A DNA stretch of 10,116 bases from Spirochaetaceae bacterium (GCA_031284645.1 JAITXS010000116.1:1-10116); one strand, 5' to 3'. Shown: positions 1 through 7,619, numbered from the stretch's first letter. The notes: generated by a model not told the origin, from the letters alone. A program made the numbers and translations.

Positions 1-102
1 TTAGACGCACAATGCTCTATTCTGTTTACTGAAGACTTGCAAGACGGACAAGTTATTGACGGCGTACTGAAAGTAAAAAACCCGTTTCAAAAACGGCAAT
101 GA
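1..102 (+). CDS. PIN-domain protein, C-terminal end (partial, cut by window start)
   Basis: An open frame runs from base 1 to a TGA at 100-102 and encodes 33 residues. It contains ILFTEDLQDGQ followed by VKNPF. This matches the usual C-terminus of PIN-domain (VapC-like) ribonucleases, where a conserved acidic residue in a (Y/F)TEDLQ.G segment completes the metal site and the protein closes with a (V/I).NPF strand. Family knowledge: such proteins are Mg-dependent RNases, often the toxin of a toxin-antitoxin pair whose antitoxin gene lies directly upstream. That region is outside the window, so toxin status is inference. The last 50 bases overlap the 3' end of the integrase fragment on the opposite strand. 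Confidence 0.72.
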   Translation, partial: LDAQCSILFTEDLQDGQVIDGVLKVKNPFQKRQ

Positions 103-439
103 ATTTCTCCCACTCCCAAAAATCCACATCCTGCCTGCTTTCAGCCATAACAAAACTTTTCAATAATCCATGTCTCTGTAATTCTTTACAAATAAACTCC
201 GCACCTGCCTTATTGATGTCGGCTGACTTAATGGAACTCCGTATCGACACTTTCGTAGTTTCGTCGCCCTTAGGTATGCCGTTGAGAAGCCAATCATAGG
301 CGGTCTTTGTTGCAACCGCTTCGGTCTCTTGTTTCGTGCTAATCGTCGGCAAATACTCGCCTGTTTGCTCGTTTTTATAAGCAACATAGAGGTACTCTCT
401 GCCTGACCGCCTGAAGATAGAAAACGGTAAATCTTTCAT
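53..439 (-). pseudogene. Tyrosine recombinase (phage integrase family), N-terminal fragment
   Basis: The frame encodes 128 residues starting MKDLPFSIFRRSGREYLYV, with a YLPTISTKQETEA segment and, at about residues 75-95, INKAGAEFICKELQRHGLL. As I recall, this is the N-terminal region of treponemal phage-family integrases, which are normally about 350-450 residues. The core-binding continuation and the catalytic domain (R..HxxR..Y) are missing. Homology seems to fade after about residue 105 (VDFWEWEKF), and the frame ends inside the opposing PIN gene, so I read it as a truncated remnant. The start at 439 is supported by AAGGTTAAGGAC just upstream. Its position downstream of the 3' end of tRNA-Thr suggests it once integrated an element there. 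A functional small protein cannot be excluded. Confidence 0.62.
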
Positions 440-453
440 GTCCTTAACCTTTT

Positions 454-512
454 AGCGGCATTGAAAGAAGGTAACATGGGAATCCATGTGCCACATTAGG
501 TGCCGCTTTTTT
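454..512 (+). terminator. Nested inverted repeat followed by a T-run
   Basis: AGCGGCA (454-460) pairs perfectly with TGCCGCT (501-507), which runs into a T-tract at 507-512. A second perfect hairpin, ACATGG (474-479) with CCATGT (484-489) and a 4-base loop, is nested inside. Read on the + strand this resembles a weak intrinsic terminator. On the - strand it would form a structured leader of the integrase fragment. No + strand gene ends nearby, so the role is uncertain. Confidence 0.35.
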
Positions 513-557
513 CATTGAGGTTTAGAACGCCCGTTTTTAGGGAAGCTCTTATATGGT

Positions 558-580
558 AATTCTATATATAGTATAGAGTT
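558..580 (-). other. AT-rich hairpin just past the tRNA 3' end
   Basis: AATTCTATA (558-566) pairs with TATAGAGTT (572-580) with one wobble or mismatch and a 5-base loop. It lies a few bases beyond the tRNA-Thr 3' end and could help tRNA transcript processing or termination, but no U-tract follows. Confidence 0.3.
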
Positions 581-585
581 ATCAA

Positions 586-658
586 AGCCAAGACGCGGAA
601 TCGAACCGCGGACCTGCGCATTACGAGTGCGCCGCTCTGCCAACTGAGCCATCTTGGC
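586..658 (-). tRNA. tRNA-Thr (anticodon CGU)
   Basis: The complementary strand folds into a full cloverleaf. The acceptor is GCCAAGA with TCTTGGC (7 perfect pairs), the D stem GCTC/GAGC, the anticodon stem GCGCA/TGCGC with loop CTCGTAA, and the T stem CGCGG/CCGCG with loop TTCGATT. The anticodon is CGT (bases 623-625 on the complement), which decodes ACG threonine codons. The unpaired discriminator at 586 would be U, and CCA is not encoded (TTT follows). It begins 8 bp after the stop codon of the upstream ATPase gene on the same strand. The integrase fragment lies beyond its 3' end, so it is a candidate attachment site. Confidence 0.95.
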
Positions 659-666
659 GGTAAAAA

Positions 667-1362
667 CTATTCCAGTATTAATAAGGTTTTTGGGTCAAGA
701 CGCAGAGGTTCATATTCATGGAGATATTTGCCGTGATTTTTGACAAGATACAAGCTTACACAGTCGCCCTTTGCCTCAAGATCAATAACAACATCAATAC
801 AGTCTTCGAAATCTTTAATCTCATTCGGTATATTTTTTTTGTCATAATTTCCGTCTTTTACAGAACAGCTATACCACACATAAAAACCCAGTTCCTTGGC
901 AAATTCTTTCAATGTGGCAATACGCTCGCGGTTCGCGATTGAAAAATCAAATCCGTCAATAATAATCGCTTCCGCCTTGTAACCGCCCTCAATTATCATC
1001 GCTTTAAGGCTTTTACGAATAATATCCGTAGTGACACCCTCTTGGTTAAAATTCAAAAGCATCCTGTTGCGGATAATTTCTTCTTTAAGCTCACGCTCAT
1101 TTTCTACATTTTTTCTCTTAATAAATTGATCAAAAATATCCTCATACCAGGCAACAACATAATCGTGATCCTGAGTAAACGAAATATGTATTACCTTTTT
1201 CCCCTGTAAAAGTTTGTCTAAAGCAATTTGAACAAGAACGGATGTCTTTCCTATACCGGCCGCCGCGGCAATTAAGCCGATTTCCCCGGCATGTAGCCCC
1301 CCGTTAATTGCATTCTCAAAAACTCGTACCGGACTGCGTGATATTAATCCGTCTTTTACCAT
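667..1362 (-). CDS. RecA/KaiC-like P-loop ATPase, conserved small protein
   Basis: The protein has 231 residues from the start chosen here. The Walker A motif AAAAGIGKTSVL lies near residues 30-43. The Walker B motif is AIIIDGFDF near the middle, and SFTQDHDY follows the next strand. The order and the hydrophobic strands fit the RecA/DnaB/KaiC fold, but there is no DnaB N-terminal domain or second KaiC domain, so this is a single-domain member. An in-frame ATG at 1413 would add 17 residues, but AAGGAGA at 1369-1376 sits about 6 bases before the ATG at 1362, which decides the start. I recall similar proteins in treponemes without a known function, so I give no specific role. It is divergent from the TPR-helicase operon, and tRNA-Thr follows 8 bp after its stop. 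Confidence 0.82.
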   Translation of the reverse strand: MVKDGLISRSPVRVFENAINGGLHAGEIGLIAAAAGIGKTSVLVQIALDKLLQGKKVIHISFTQDHDYVVAWYEDIFDQFIKRKNVENERELKEEIIRNRMLLNFNQEGVTTDIIRKSLKAMIIEGGYKAEAIIIDGFDFSIANRERIATLKEFAKELGFYVWYSCSVKDGNYDKKNIPNEIKDFEDCIDVVIDLEAKGDCVSLYLVKNHGKYLHEYEPLRLDPKTLLILE

Positions 1363-1394
1363 AGAACGTCTCCTTGTTGCTTGTGTATGAGATA

Positions 1395-1423
1395 AATATA
1401 ACACAATTTTCATTCTTGTTCTA
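1395..1423 (-). promoter_or_regulatory. Possible promoter of the P-loop ATPase gene
   Basis: On the - strand TATATT (1395-1400) is preceded after 17 bp by TAGAAC (1418-1423). The -10 is good and the -35 is poor (3 of 6). It would give a leader of about 25 bases before the start at 1362. Confidence 0.3.
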
Positions 1424-1425
1424 GT

Positions 1426-1553
1426 AAGGCGGAAGCGTCAGGGCGGGGGCGCATTAAAAATCGGCACGAGCCAGGATGTATGCTTGCTGAATTCAGCATT
1501 TTCCGTGTCGTCCACCCACCGCCGCCATCCACCCACCGTCCGTCCGCCGCCTT
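1426..1553. repeat. GC-rich imperfect palindrome in the divergent intergenic region
   Basis: AAGGCGG (1426-1432) and CCGCCTT (1547-1553) are perfect inverted ends. Near the exact centre is a perfect 14-bp palindrome, TGCTGAATTCAGCA (1485-1498). The left half is G-rich and the right half C-rich, with the direct repeat TCCACCCACCG at 1511 and 1528. Composition differs sharply from the AT-rich flanks. The right end touches the -35 box of the TPR operon. It may be an inserted palindromic element or an operator region. Confidence 0.45.
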
Positions 1554-1580
1554 GCATTAATTCCGCATTCAGCTTAAAAT
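1552..1580 (+). promoter_or_regulatory. Sigma-70-type promoter for the TPR-helicase operon
   Basis: TTGCAT (1552-1557) is separated by exactly 17 bp from TAAAAT (1575-1580). Transcription would start near 1587, leaving a leader of about 20 bases before the ATG at 1607. Confidence 0.5.
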
Positions 1581-1606
1581 GGGTCGAGTTAACATTAAAT
1601 ATTATC

Positions 1607-2734
1607 ATGAAAGACCCTGTATTACATCACGCGCTTAGTCTCGCAAAAAGAAGAAAGTACGGCCAGGCAATAAGTCTGCTTGAAAGCGAGATAATTCGCT
1701 ATCGCAGCTCTTTCCGGTTTTATTACATCCTCTCCCTGTCCTGCCTTTACACCGGAGATTACGGCAGGGCCTACACTTATTTAAAAAGCGCTCACGATAT
1801 CAAAAATAAAGATAACAATGTATTACTGGGAATTGCCGCTATCAATATGAAGAGAGGAGAAAGCGGCAGGGCTGTTGATTTCTATCTAAAAGTATTGGAA
1901 TCCGAGCCTTACAATAAAATAGCGCAGAAAGCCCTGCGGGTTCTGCGAAAATACGCAGGCAGCGAAGAGCTAGCCGACTGGATTGCGTCCGGAAAAATAA
2001 AAAAAGTCTATCCTCCTTTTCCGAAAGAGAAAAACCTTGCCCTTACATTGTTTATTTCCTGCCTTTCGGCCATCCTTGCGCTTGCCTTGGTGTTTTTTAT
2101 TGCGGTAAAAATAAAACTGATTAATCTTCCCGATATCGAAAAAGAACAAAGACCGGGTTTTGCATCTTCTGCCCTGCAAATTGACGATAAAGATCATCTT
2201 GTTGAATTAGGCGGCAGCTACCAAACAATACTAACGCAAAACGATGTTTTAAAATATTATGAAAACGCGCGAAAATTCTTTAACGACTATGACGACAATC
2301 AGGCGCGACGGGAAATAAACCGGATTATGCACTCAAATGCATCGGAGGGCATTAAAAATAAAGCAGAAGTACTCCTGCTTTATATGAATGAACGCCCGTT
2401 GGACTTTGATACACTTAAAACCAATTTTGCTTACCAAGAGATCAGCCGGAACCCCTCAATTTATGAAGGCTGTACCGTTATCTGGAAAGGCATGGCGACA
2501 AATATAACAAGCGGACAAAACAATATTTCATTTGATTTCCTTGTAGGGCATGAAACGAGAACAAACCTTCTGGGCATTGTGCGGGTAAACTGCCCCTTTG
2601 CCGCACATATCAACAGCGAAGATCCGCTTGAAATCCTTGGGCAAATCATCTTAGATCCGGAAGAAAACTCTTTTACCCTAACAGGCGTAACGCTTCACCA
2701 GCAAAAACCAGCGCTTAAAGCCGGTAACAACTAA
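1607..2734 (+). CDS. TPR-repeat protein with a single transmembrane segment
   Basis: The protein has 375 residues. Residues about 1-115 form helical repeats of TPR type (for example YYILSLSCLYTGDYGRAYTYL and LLGIAAINMKRGESGRAVDFY), a protein-protein scaffold. Residues about 143-168 are a strongly hydrophobic membrane span after a KEKN charge cluster, so the TPRs probably face the cytoplasm and residues 169-375 the periplasm, although the topology is inference. The C-terminal 90 residues (GCTVIWKGMATNI to TLTGVTLHQQ) alternate beta strands and could be an OB-like fold. The frame extends upstream to a TTG at 1484, but that stretch is low-complexity Pro/Arg/Ser from the GC-rich palindrome. The ATG at 1607 starts the TPR homology and lies just downstream of a promoter. 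No clear Shine-Dalgarno is seen. The stop is 1 bp before the helicase start, implying translational coupling. Confidence 0.8.
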   Translation: MKDPVLHHALSLAKRRKYGQAISLLESEIIRYRSSFRFYYILSLSCLYTGDYGRAYTYLKSAHDIKNKDNNVLLGIAAINMKRGESGRAVDFYLKVLESEPYNKIAQKALRVLRKYAGSEELADWIASGKIKKVYPPFPKEKNLALTLFISCLSAILALALVFFIAVKIKLINLPDIEKEQRPGFASSALQIDDKDHLVELGGSYQTILTQNDVLKYYENARKFFNDYDDNQARREINRIMHSNASEGIKNKAEVLLLYMNERPLDFDTLKTNFAYQEISRNPSIYEGCTVIWKGMATNITSGQNNISFDFLVGHETRTNLLGIVRVNCPFAAHINSEDPLEILGQIILDPEENSFTLTGVTLHQQKPALKAGNN

Positions 2735-2735
2735 G

Positions 2736-4109
2736 ATGAAATCTTTTAGCGATCTCGGCCTTGAGCCGCGTTTTTCAAACCTTCTTTTATCACGTTCCAT
2801 AAAAGAGCCAAGCGCCATTCAGGAAATCGTTATCCCGAAAATACTCGAAGGCCGCAATATCATTTTTAGCTCCGCGACAGGAACCGGTAAAACCTTTGCC
2901 TACCTCCTGCCCATCTTGCAAAAGATAGACTCCCGTATCCCTGTGTATGAGGGGGAAGCCTCCCCCCCGCTTCGAACCTGCGGTTCTCCGCTGCCCCCTC
3001 TTCAGGGGCTTGCGCCCCCGAACCCCCAGGTTTTTCACGAGGAAAAAAGCAGCACGCCGAAGATATACGAACCAAAAGCTCAGGCACTTATACTCTCGCC
3101 GACAATAGAACTTGCCTCTCAGATCAAGCACGAAGTGGATTTTTTATTAAGCAGACCGGAGAACACACTCAACAGCATACTCATCGTCGGATCGGCAAGC
3201 AAAGAAAAACAAATTGACGCGATCAAAAAGAAAAAAGGAAACTTCATAAGCGGGAATGCATCCCGTATTTTGCAGCTTATACACGAAAAAAAGGCGCGTT
3301 TTGATAATATCCGCTATGTCATTTTGGATGAAGCCGACAGACTGCTCTCTGATGAGATGTTTGATCAAACAAAAGAATTGTTATCCTATATAAACAGACA
3401 TCGGTCGGCTCGAACAAAAGACAGGAGTGCGGAAGAGAGGGGCGGCGCTTTACCGCGGCGCGCTCTATCTTATCAACTCATAGCGTGTTCGGCAACAATA
3501 CCGGAAAAAACCAAAGAAAAAATAGCCCGTTTATTTGATTCAGGCCCACCGGATGATCTTGTTTTTGTAAGCTCACATACACGGGATATACTGCAAAATT
3601 ATATCAGCCATTGGGTGATCTGGGGCGGGGAACGGGAAAAATTAAAAAGCCTCAGCTCTTTTTTATCGGTTGTTCACGCAAAACGGGTACTTGTTTTTGC
3701 CGATCGTGTTGAGGAAGTACATAAAACTGCCGGTTTTCTGCAATCTCACAAGGTAAAAGCAGCCGCACTTTACAGCGGCATGGACAAAAAAGAGCGGAAA
3801 GACGCACTGGAAAAATTCCGTTCAGGCAGTATAGAGGTTCTTGTTTCAAGCGATATTGCCGCTCGCGGCCTTGATGTTCCCGATATAAAATATGTGGTCT
3901 CGCTGGGCGCACCAAAAGAGGCCGATGTGTATGTACACCGTGCGGGAAGAACCGGCAGGGCCGGAAAAAAAGGCATTATCGTAAGCATAGGATCTGAAAG
4001 CGAGCTTCTCCGGCTTGCCTCTCTCGAAAAAAAATTGGGCATAGCTATGTGTCCTAAAATTCTTTACCAAGGCTGCCTCCTCGATCCTGAAGAATTTGAA
4101 TCAATTTAA
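2736..4109 (+). CDS. DEAD-box ATP-dependent RNA helicase with an in-frame repeat insertion
   Basis: The protein has 457 residues and all superfamily 2 motifs in order: Q motif (F4 to Q29, PSAIQ), motif I ATGTGKT (47-53), Ia PTIELASQ (122-129), II DEAD (198-201), III SAT (252-254), IV LVFADR (319-324), V SSDIAARGLD (371-380) and VI HRAGRTGR (401-408). It should unwind short RNA duplexes using ATP, in the cytoplasm, in ribosome assembly or RNA turnover. It has little C-terminal extension beyond the helicase core. The TPGR-like motif Ib is unusual (GNASRI, 173-178). Two stretches are not part of the standard fold: residues 72-100 (Pro-rich, from a hairpin-rich GC insertion) and about 221-246 (RHRSARTKDRSAEERGG..., Arg-rich, GC-rich). 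Both lie in inter-motif loops and keep the frame. It is coupled to the TPR gene (1-bp gap) and followed after 9 bp by the SNF2 gene. Confidence 0.92.
   Translation: MKSFSDLGLEPRFSNLLLSRSIKEPSAIQEIVIPKILEGRNIIFSSATGTGKTFAYLLPILQKIDSRIPVYEGEASPPLRTCGSPLPPLQGLAPPNPQVFHEEKSSTPKIYEPKAQALILSPTIELASQIKHEVDFLLSRPENTLNSILIVGSASKEKQIDAIKKKKGNFISGNASRILQLIHEKKARFDNIRYVILDEADRLLSDEMFDQTKELLSYINRHRSARTKDRSAEERGGALPRRALSYQLIACSATIPEKTKEKIARLFDSGPPDDLVFVSSHTRDILQNYISHWVIWGGEREKLKSLSSFLSVVHAKRVLVFADRVEEVHKTAGFLQSHKVKAAALYSGMDKKERKDALEKFRSGSIEVLVSSDIAARGLDVPDIKYVVSLGAPKEADVYVHRAGRTGRAGKKGIIVSIGSESELLRLASLEKKLGIAMCPKILYQGCLLDPEEFESI
2951..3030. repeat. Hairpin-rich GC palindromic element inside the DEAD-box gene
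   Basis: Consecutive hairpins occur: GGGGGA (2951-2956) with TCCCCC (2961-2966) around AGCC; GAACC (2974-2978) with GGTTC (2982-2986) around TGC; and GGGGC (3005-3009) pairing either with GCCCC at 2993-2997 or with GCCCC at 3014-3018. The outer GGGGG can also pair with CCCCC at 3023-3027. It encodes a Pro-rich peptide (about residues 72-99, ASPPLRTCGSPLPPLQGLAP in the middle) with no stop. The composition is far from that of the surrounding gene. This is the behaviour of palindromic elements that insert in frame into genes, such as the Rickettsia palindromic elements. Confidence 0.65.
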
Positions 4110-4118
4110 GGAATCATC

Positions 4119-7100
4119 ATGTCAAAAACACCATTTGGCACAAGCCCCTGGGGAAGATGGTTTGTCGAAGTTCTTGACAGCTATCATCTGGAAAACCGTC
4201 TTGAGCGGGGAAAAAGTTATGCAAGTACCGGCAAAGTAAGCTCTCTTGAAATAAACGGGAACAAGATACGGGCAAAAGTCAAAGGGCATTATAATCCGTT
4301 TTATAATGTGTCCGTGACTTTTCCGCTTTTCGACCAAGCTGAAAAAGACAAAATCATCAATCTGATAGAAGAAGACAACTCTCTGCTTGCCGAAATTGCT
4401 GCGGGTGAACTTCCGGAAAATTTTTTAAAAAAATTAAAAAAAAACGGTGTATATCTTATTCCGAAAAAATGGGAGGAAATGAAACGTTCCTGCAACTGTC
4501 CGGACGGAGTGAGTATCTGCAAACATATTGCCGCTCTTTACTATGTGCTTTCCCGGGAAGTAGATGCCGATCCCCATATTCTCTTTAAACTGCGCGGACT
4601 GGATTTAACAGAGATTGCCTCTCAAAAAGGCGCCTCGCTTGACAATAGCCTTGAAGCGCCCTTTAAGATAAGCACAATACCCGAGCAGGAGATAAGACAA
4701 AACAACGGGGAACAAAAATACCGTGTGGAAGCCTTTCCAAGCTGTATCTCGCTGATAAGTACACTGCTGCCGCCTCATCCGGCGTTTTTAAGCGAGCGTG
4801 ATTTTTCAATACTATTGACACAATTTTATCACGAAAGCGGGCGTTTTTATCAATGGGGTTTGTCCGTTGAAGTAAGCGATGAAGAAGAACACAGGGCCTC
4901 CCGTTCTCAATGGACAATTCAAGCAGGTGATTTAAAAGTCCTTTCTCCGCTTTTTCTTGTTCAGGAGACTGTTCAGGGTACTATCATAAAACATGATATA
5001 TACGATGCGTTTCTTAAATTCCGTACTTTTTCCACAAACGACGGAACCGAAAGTTTTATCTTTCTTCGTTATCTTTTTGCATTTTTAAACACCATTATTG
5101 CCTCGGGAGCTTTTATTCCGTATCCGATTGTGGAGCGGGGCAAACTTGTTATTGTATGGCTTGTATACGACAAACTTAAAGAGATACACGATTCCCTCTC
5201 CTGTTTTTATTCGTTTAAAAGCAAGCTCCTGCCTGTTCAGACAAAAAAAGAGACGAGCCGGGGATATGTGATGAAAGGGGCGGGAACATTTGCCGATGGA
5301 GAGAGCCTTGCAAATCTTATATCATGCTCAGTTCTTACTGAATTTGTCAGGCGAAGCGCGTTTTCCATAAACTCAGGCGGAGTGAAAACGCAGAATTTTG
5401 TACAGTGTTTTTTTCAGGGCTTTAACTTTGAGGTTACTAGCCCCGCATCCCGAAGTATTCCGCTTGCGATAAAACGCTGGCTTGCTGTGTTGTATACTGA
5501 TTTTTCAGCCTACCAATACCGGATCAGCCTTAAAAACAAAAGCGCCGGAAGGAAAAAGAGCGGCGGGGATGAATCCCCCGATGAAGTTAAATTTTCGATA
5601 AACTTTGAAGTTAAAATAGATGATACATTTATCAACTTAAAAGACGCGGTAAAACAGGGAGGGTCCCTGGATATATTAAAAGCGCCGACCGCCTTATCAA
5701 ACTATCTGCCTGAGATACGTGATCTGTTCACTAAAACAAGCATTGTGTTAAAAGAAGAGCGCCTTGTTTATTTTCTTGATTATGCCGCCGATTTGCTTTC
5801 AAGGATCGGTATTGAAATTCTTCTGCCAAAAAAATTATACCGATCGCTTTCCCCGCGTCTTGTCGTACACGCCGATTCAAGCCGCAGTTCTTCTTCTGTT
5901 TCATATATTAACATGGATAATCTTTTAAATTTCTCATGGCAGGTCGCTCTCGGGGATATGGTGTTAAGCCGCGCTGAATTCGAGGCCCTCCTTGCGCAAA
6001 AAAGCCCTGTTGTCCGTTTTAAAAATCAGTTTGTCAGAATAGACGCGGAAAAACTTTCAGGACTGTTTAAAAAAATCGAAAACGATGGTAAAGACAGACC
6101 TGATCCGCAAGAATTCTTCCGTGAATATTTAAGCGGGAATACCGTGCTTTCTGTTTCTGCTCAGGAAATCATGAACAAATTGATGGAAGCAAAAAATTAC
6201 GCTCCGCCTTCATGGTTACAAGCAAAATTACGGGAATATCAATACAGCGGTTACAATTGGGTTTTGTCCCTGTTAATGACAGGTTTCGGGGCGATACTTG
6301 CCGATGACATGGGGCTTGGAAAAACGATTCAAGCAATTGCCGTTCTGCTTCGCCTTAAAGAAGAGGGGCTTTTAACAACGGGCGCGCTTGTCATTGCTCC
6401 GGCGGCACTGCTTTTAAATTGGGAGCGCGAGTTTGCGGCATTTGCGCCGAACTTAAAGATAACACGCTATCACGGCAAGGGGAGGACGCTTACCACAAAA
6501 AGTGATTGCATACTCACCACATATCAGACTGCGGTACGTGATTTTAATACACTCAACGAAAATCCTTTTTCTCTTATGATTGTCGATGAAGCACATCTTA
6601 TGAAAAACGAGGATACCCGTCTTTCAAAGACTGTAAAAAAATTACGAAGCCAATACCGGCTTGCCCTTTCCGGCACTCCGGTTGAAAACCGTCTTGAGGA
6701 TATGCGTTCTCTTTTTGATTATATTATTCCCGGCTTTCTGGGCAGTAAAGAACAATTTAAAAAAGAATTTCAGACACCCATAGAGCTTGAGCGAAGGCGT
6801 GATAAGGCTGAATACCTGCGTAAGATTACATCTCCGTTTTTATTGCGCCGCCTGAAAACCGATAAAAAAATTATTTCCGATTTACCGGATAAAATTATCT
6901 GTAATGAGTACGCTTCTTTGGAAAAAGAACAGGCTGCGCTTTATCAGAGTATACTGAACGAGAATCTGGAAAAAATCGAGCAGGCAGGCGAGGCGCGTGA
7001 GCGTTCCACGCTGGTATTAAGCCTTCTTACCGCGTTAAAGCAAGTCTGCGATCACCCGCGCGTATATGACAAGGAAAGCCCCTGCTCCTCAACAATCTCC

Positions 7101-7619
7101 GGCAAAGCAGCTCTGTTTATGACCCTGCTCCGCGAAATCCTTTTAAGCGGAGAAAAAGTATTGGTCTTTAGCCAGTATGTCGAGGCATTGCACTGTCTTC
7201 AAAAAATGATAGTTGATGAGTTAGGCGAACAAGTCCTGCTGTACTATGGGGCTATGACTCAAAAAGCACGAAGTGATGTGATTGACCAGTTTCAAAATGA
7301 GGGCAGCAATAAAATTATGCTGATAAGCCTTAAAGCCGGCGGACTTGGCTTAAACCTTACTGCTGCAAGCAGGGTTATCCATTACGATCTTTGGTATAAT
7401 CCGGCTGTCGAAGCGCAGGCCACGGACCGCGCTTTTAGAATAGGGCAGAAGCGTAATGTTTTTGTGCATAGACTTATTACGAAAAACACCTTTGAGGAAA
7501 AAATCGATGCAATGCTGACCAGTAAAAAAGAACTCGCAGAGATGAGCGTTGGCACAGGCGAGTCATGGCTATCAAAGATGTCCAACAAAGAGCTTGCGGA
7601 ATTATTTTCACGTTCATGA
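4119..7619 (+). CDS. SWIM zinc-finger SNF2-family helicase / DNA translocase
   Basis: The protein has 1166 residues. The N-terminus carries a SWIM zinc finger CNCPDGVSICKH (C125, C127, C134, H136). Residues about 180-690 are a long region that probably includes the bacterial SNF2-associated domain. The C-terminal third is a complete SNF2 ATPase: LREYQ (704-708), motif I DDMGLGKT (729-736), motif II DEAH (823-826), motif III SGTP (851-854), motif V GGLGLNL (1074-1080) and motif VI ATDRAFRIGQ (1101-1110). Family knowledge: SWI2/SNF2 proteins move along double-stranded DNA and remodel protein-DNA complexes; the bacterial SWIM type is implicated in transcription or repair but poorly defined. AAGGA at 4108-4112 overlaps the preceding stop codon and is 6 bases from the ATG. 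It is the last gene of the operon. All key residues are intact. Confidence 0.93.
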   Translation: MSKTPFGTSPWGRWFVEVLDSYHLENRLERGKSYASTGKVSSLEINGNKIRAKVKGHYNPFYNVSVTFPLFDQAEKDKIINLIEEDNSLLAEIAAGELPENFLKKLKKNGVYLIPKKWEEMKRSCNCPDGVSICKHIAALYYVLSREVDADPHILFKLRGLDLTEIASQKGASLDNSLEAPFKISTIPEQEIRQNNGEQKYRVEAFPSCISLISTLLPPHPAFLSERDFSILLTQFYHESGRFYQWGLSVEVSDEEEHRASRSQWTIQAGDLKVLSPLFLVQETVQGTIIKHDIYDAFLKFRTFSTNDGTESFIFLRYLFAFLNTIIASGAFIPYPIVERGKLVIVWLVYDKLKEIHDSLSCFYSFKSKLLPVQTKKETSRGYVMKGAGTFADGESLANLISCSVLTEFVRRSAFSINSGGVKTQNFVQCFFQGFNFEVTSPASRSIPLAIKRWLAVLYTDFSAYQYRISLKNKSAGRKKSGGDESPDEVKFSINFEVKIDDTFINLKDAVKQGGSLDILKAPTALSNYLPEIRDLFTKTSIVLKEERLVYFLDYAADLLSRIGIEILLPKKLYRSLSPRLVVHADSSRSSSSVSYINMDNLLNFSWQVALGDMVLSRAEFEALLAQKSPVVRFKNQFVRIDAEKLSGLFKKIENDGKDRPDPQEFFREYLSGNTVLSVSAQEIMNKLMEAKNYAPPSWLQAKLREYQYSGYNWVLSLLMTGFGAILADDMGLGKTIQAIAVLLRLKEEGLLTTGALVIAPAALLLNWEREFAAFAPNLKITRYHGKGRTLTTKSDCILTTYQTAVRDFNTLNENPFSLMIVDEAHLMKNEDTRLSKTVKKLRSQYRLALSGTPVENRLEDMRSLFDYIIPGFLGSKEQFKKEFQTPIELERRRDKAEYLRKITSPFLLRRLKTDKKIISDLPDKIICNEYASLEKEQAALYQSILNENLEKIEQAGEARERSTLVLSLLTALKQVCDHPRVYDKESPCSSTISGKAALFMTLLREILLSGEKVLVFSQYVEALHCLQKMIVDELGEQVLLYYGAMTQKARSDVIDQFQNEGSNKIMLISLKAGGLGLNLTAASRVIHYDLWYNPAVEAQATDRAFRIGQKRNVFVHRLITKNTFEEKIDAMLTSKKELAEMSVGTGESWLSKMSNKELAELFSRS

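Noticed and set aside
1363..1413. 17-residue N-terminal extension of the P-loop ATPase
   Set aside because: A strong AAGGAGA precedes the internal ATG at 1362, and the extension would cover the likely promoter -10.
1484..1606. N-terminal extension of the TPR protein from a TTG codon
   Set aside because: It is low-complexity Pro/Arg-rich sequence from the GC-rich palindrome and includes the promoter; the ATG at 1607 begins the TPR homology.
4119..7619. SNF2 helicase as part of an antiviral defence island
   Set aside because: Some SNF2 proteins belong to defence systems, but the neighbours here (TPR, DEAD-box, thioredoxin) include no nuclease, methylase or other defence partner.
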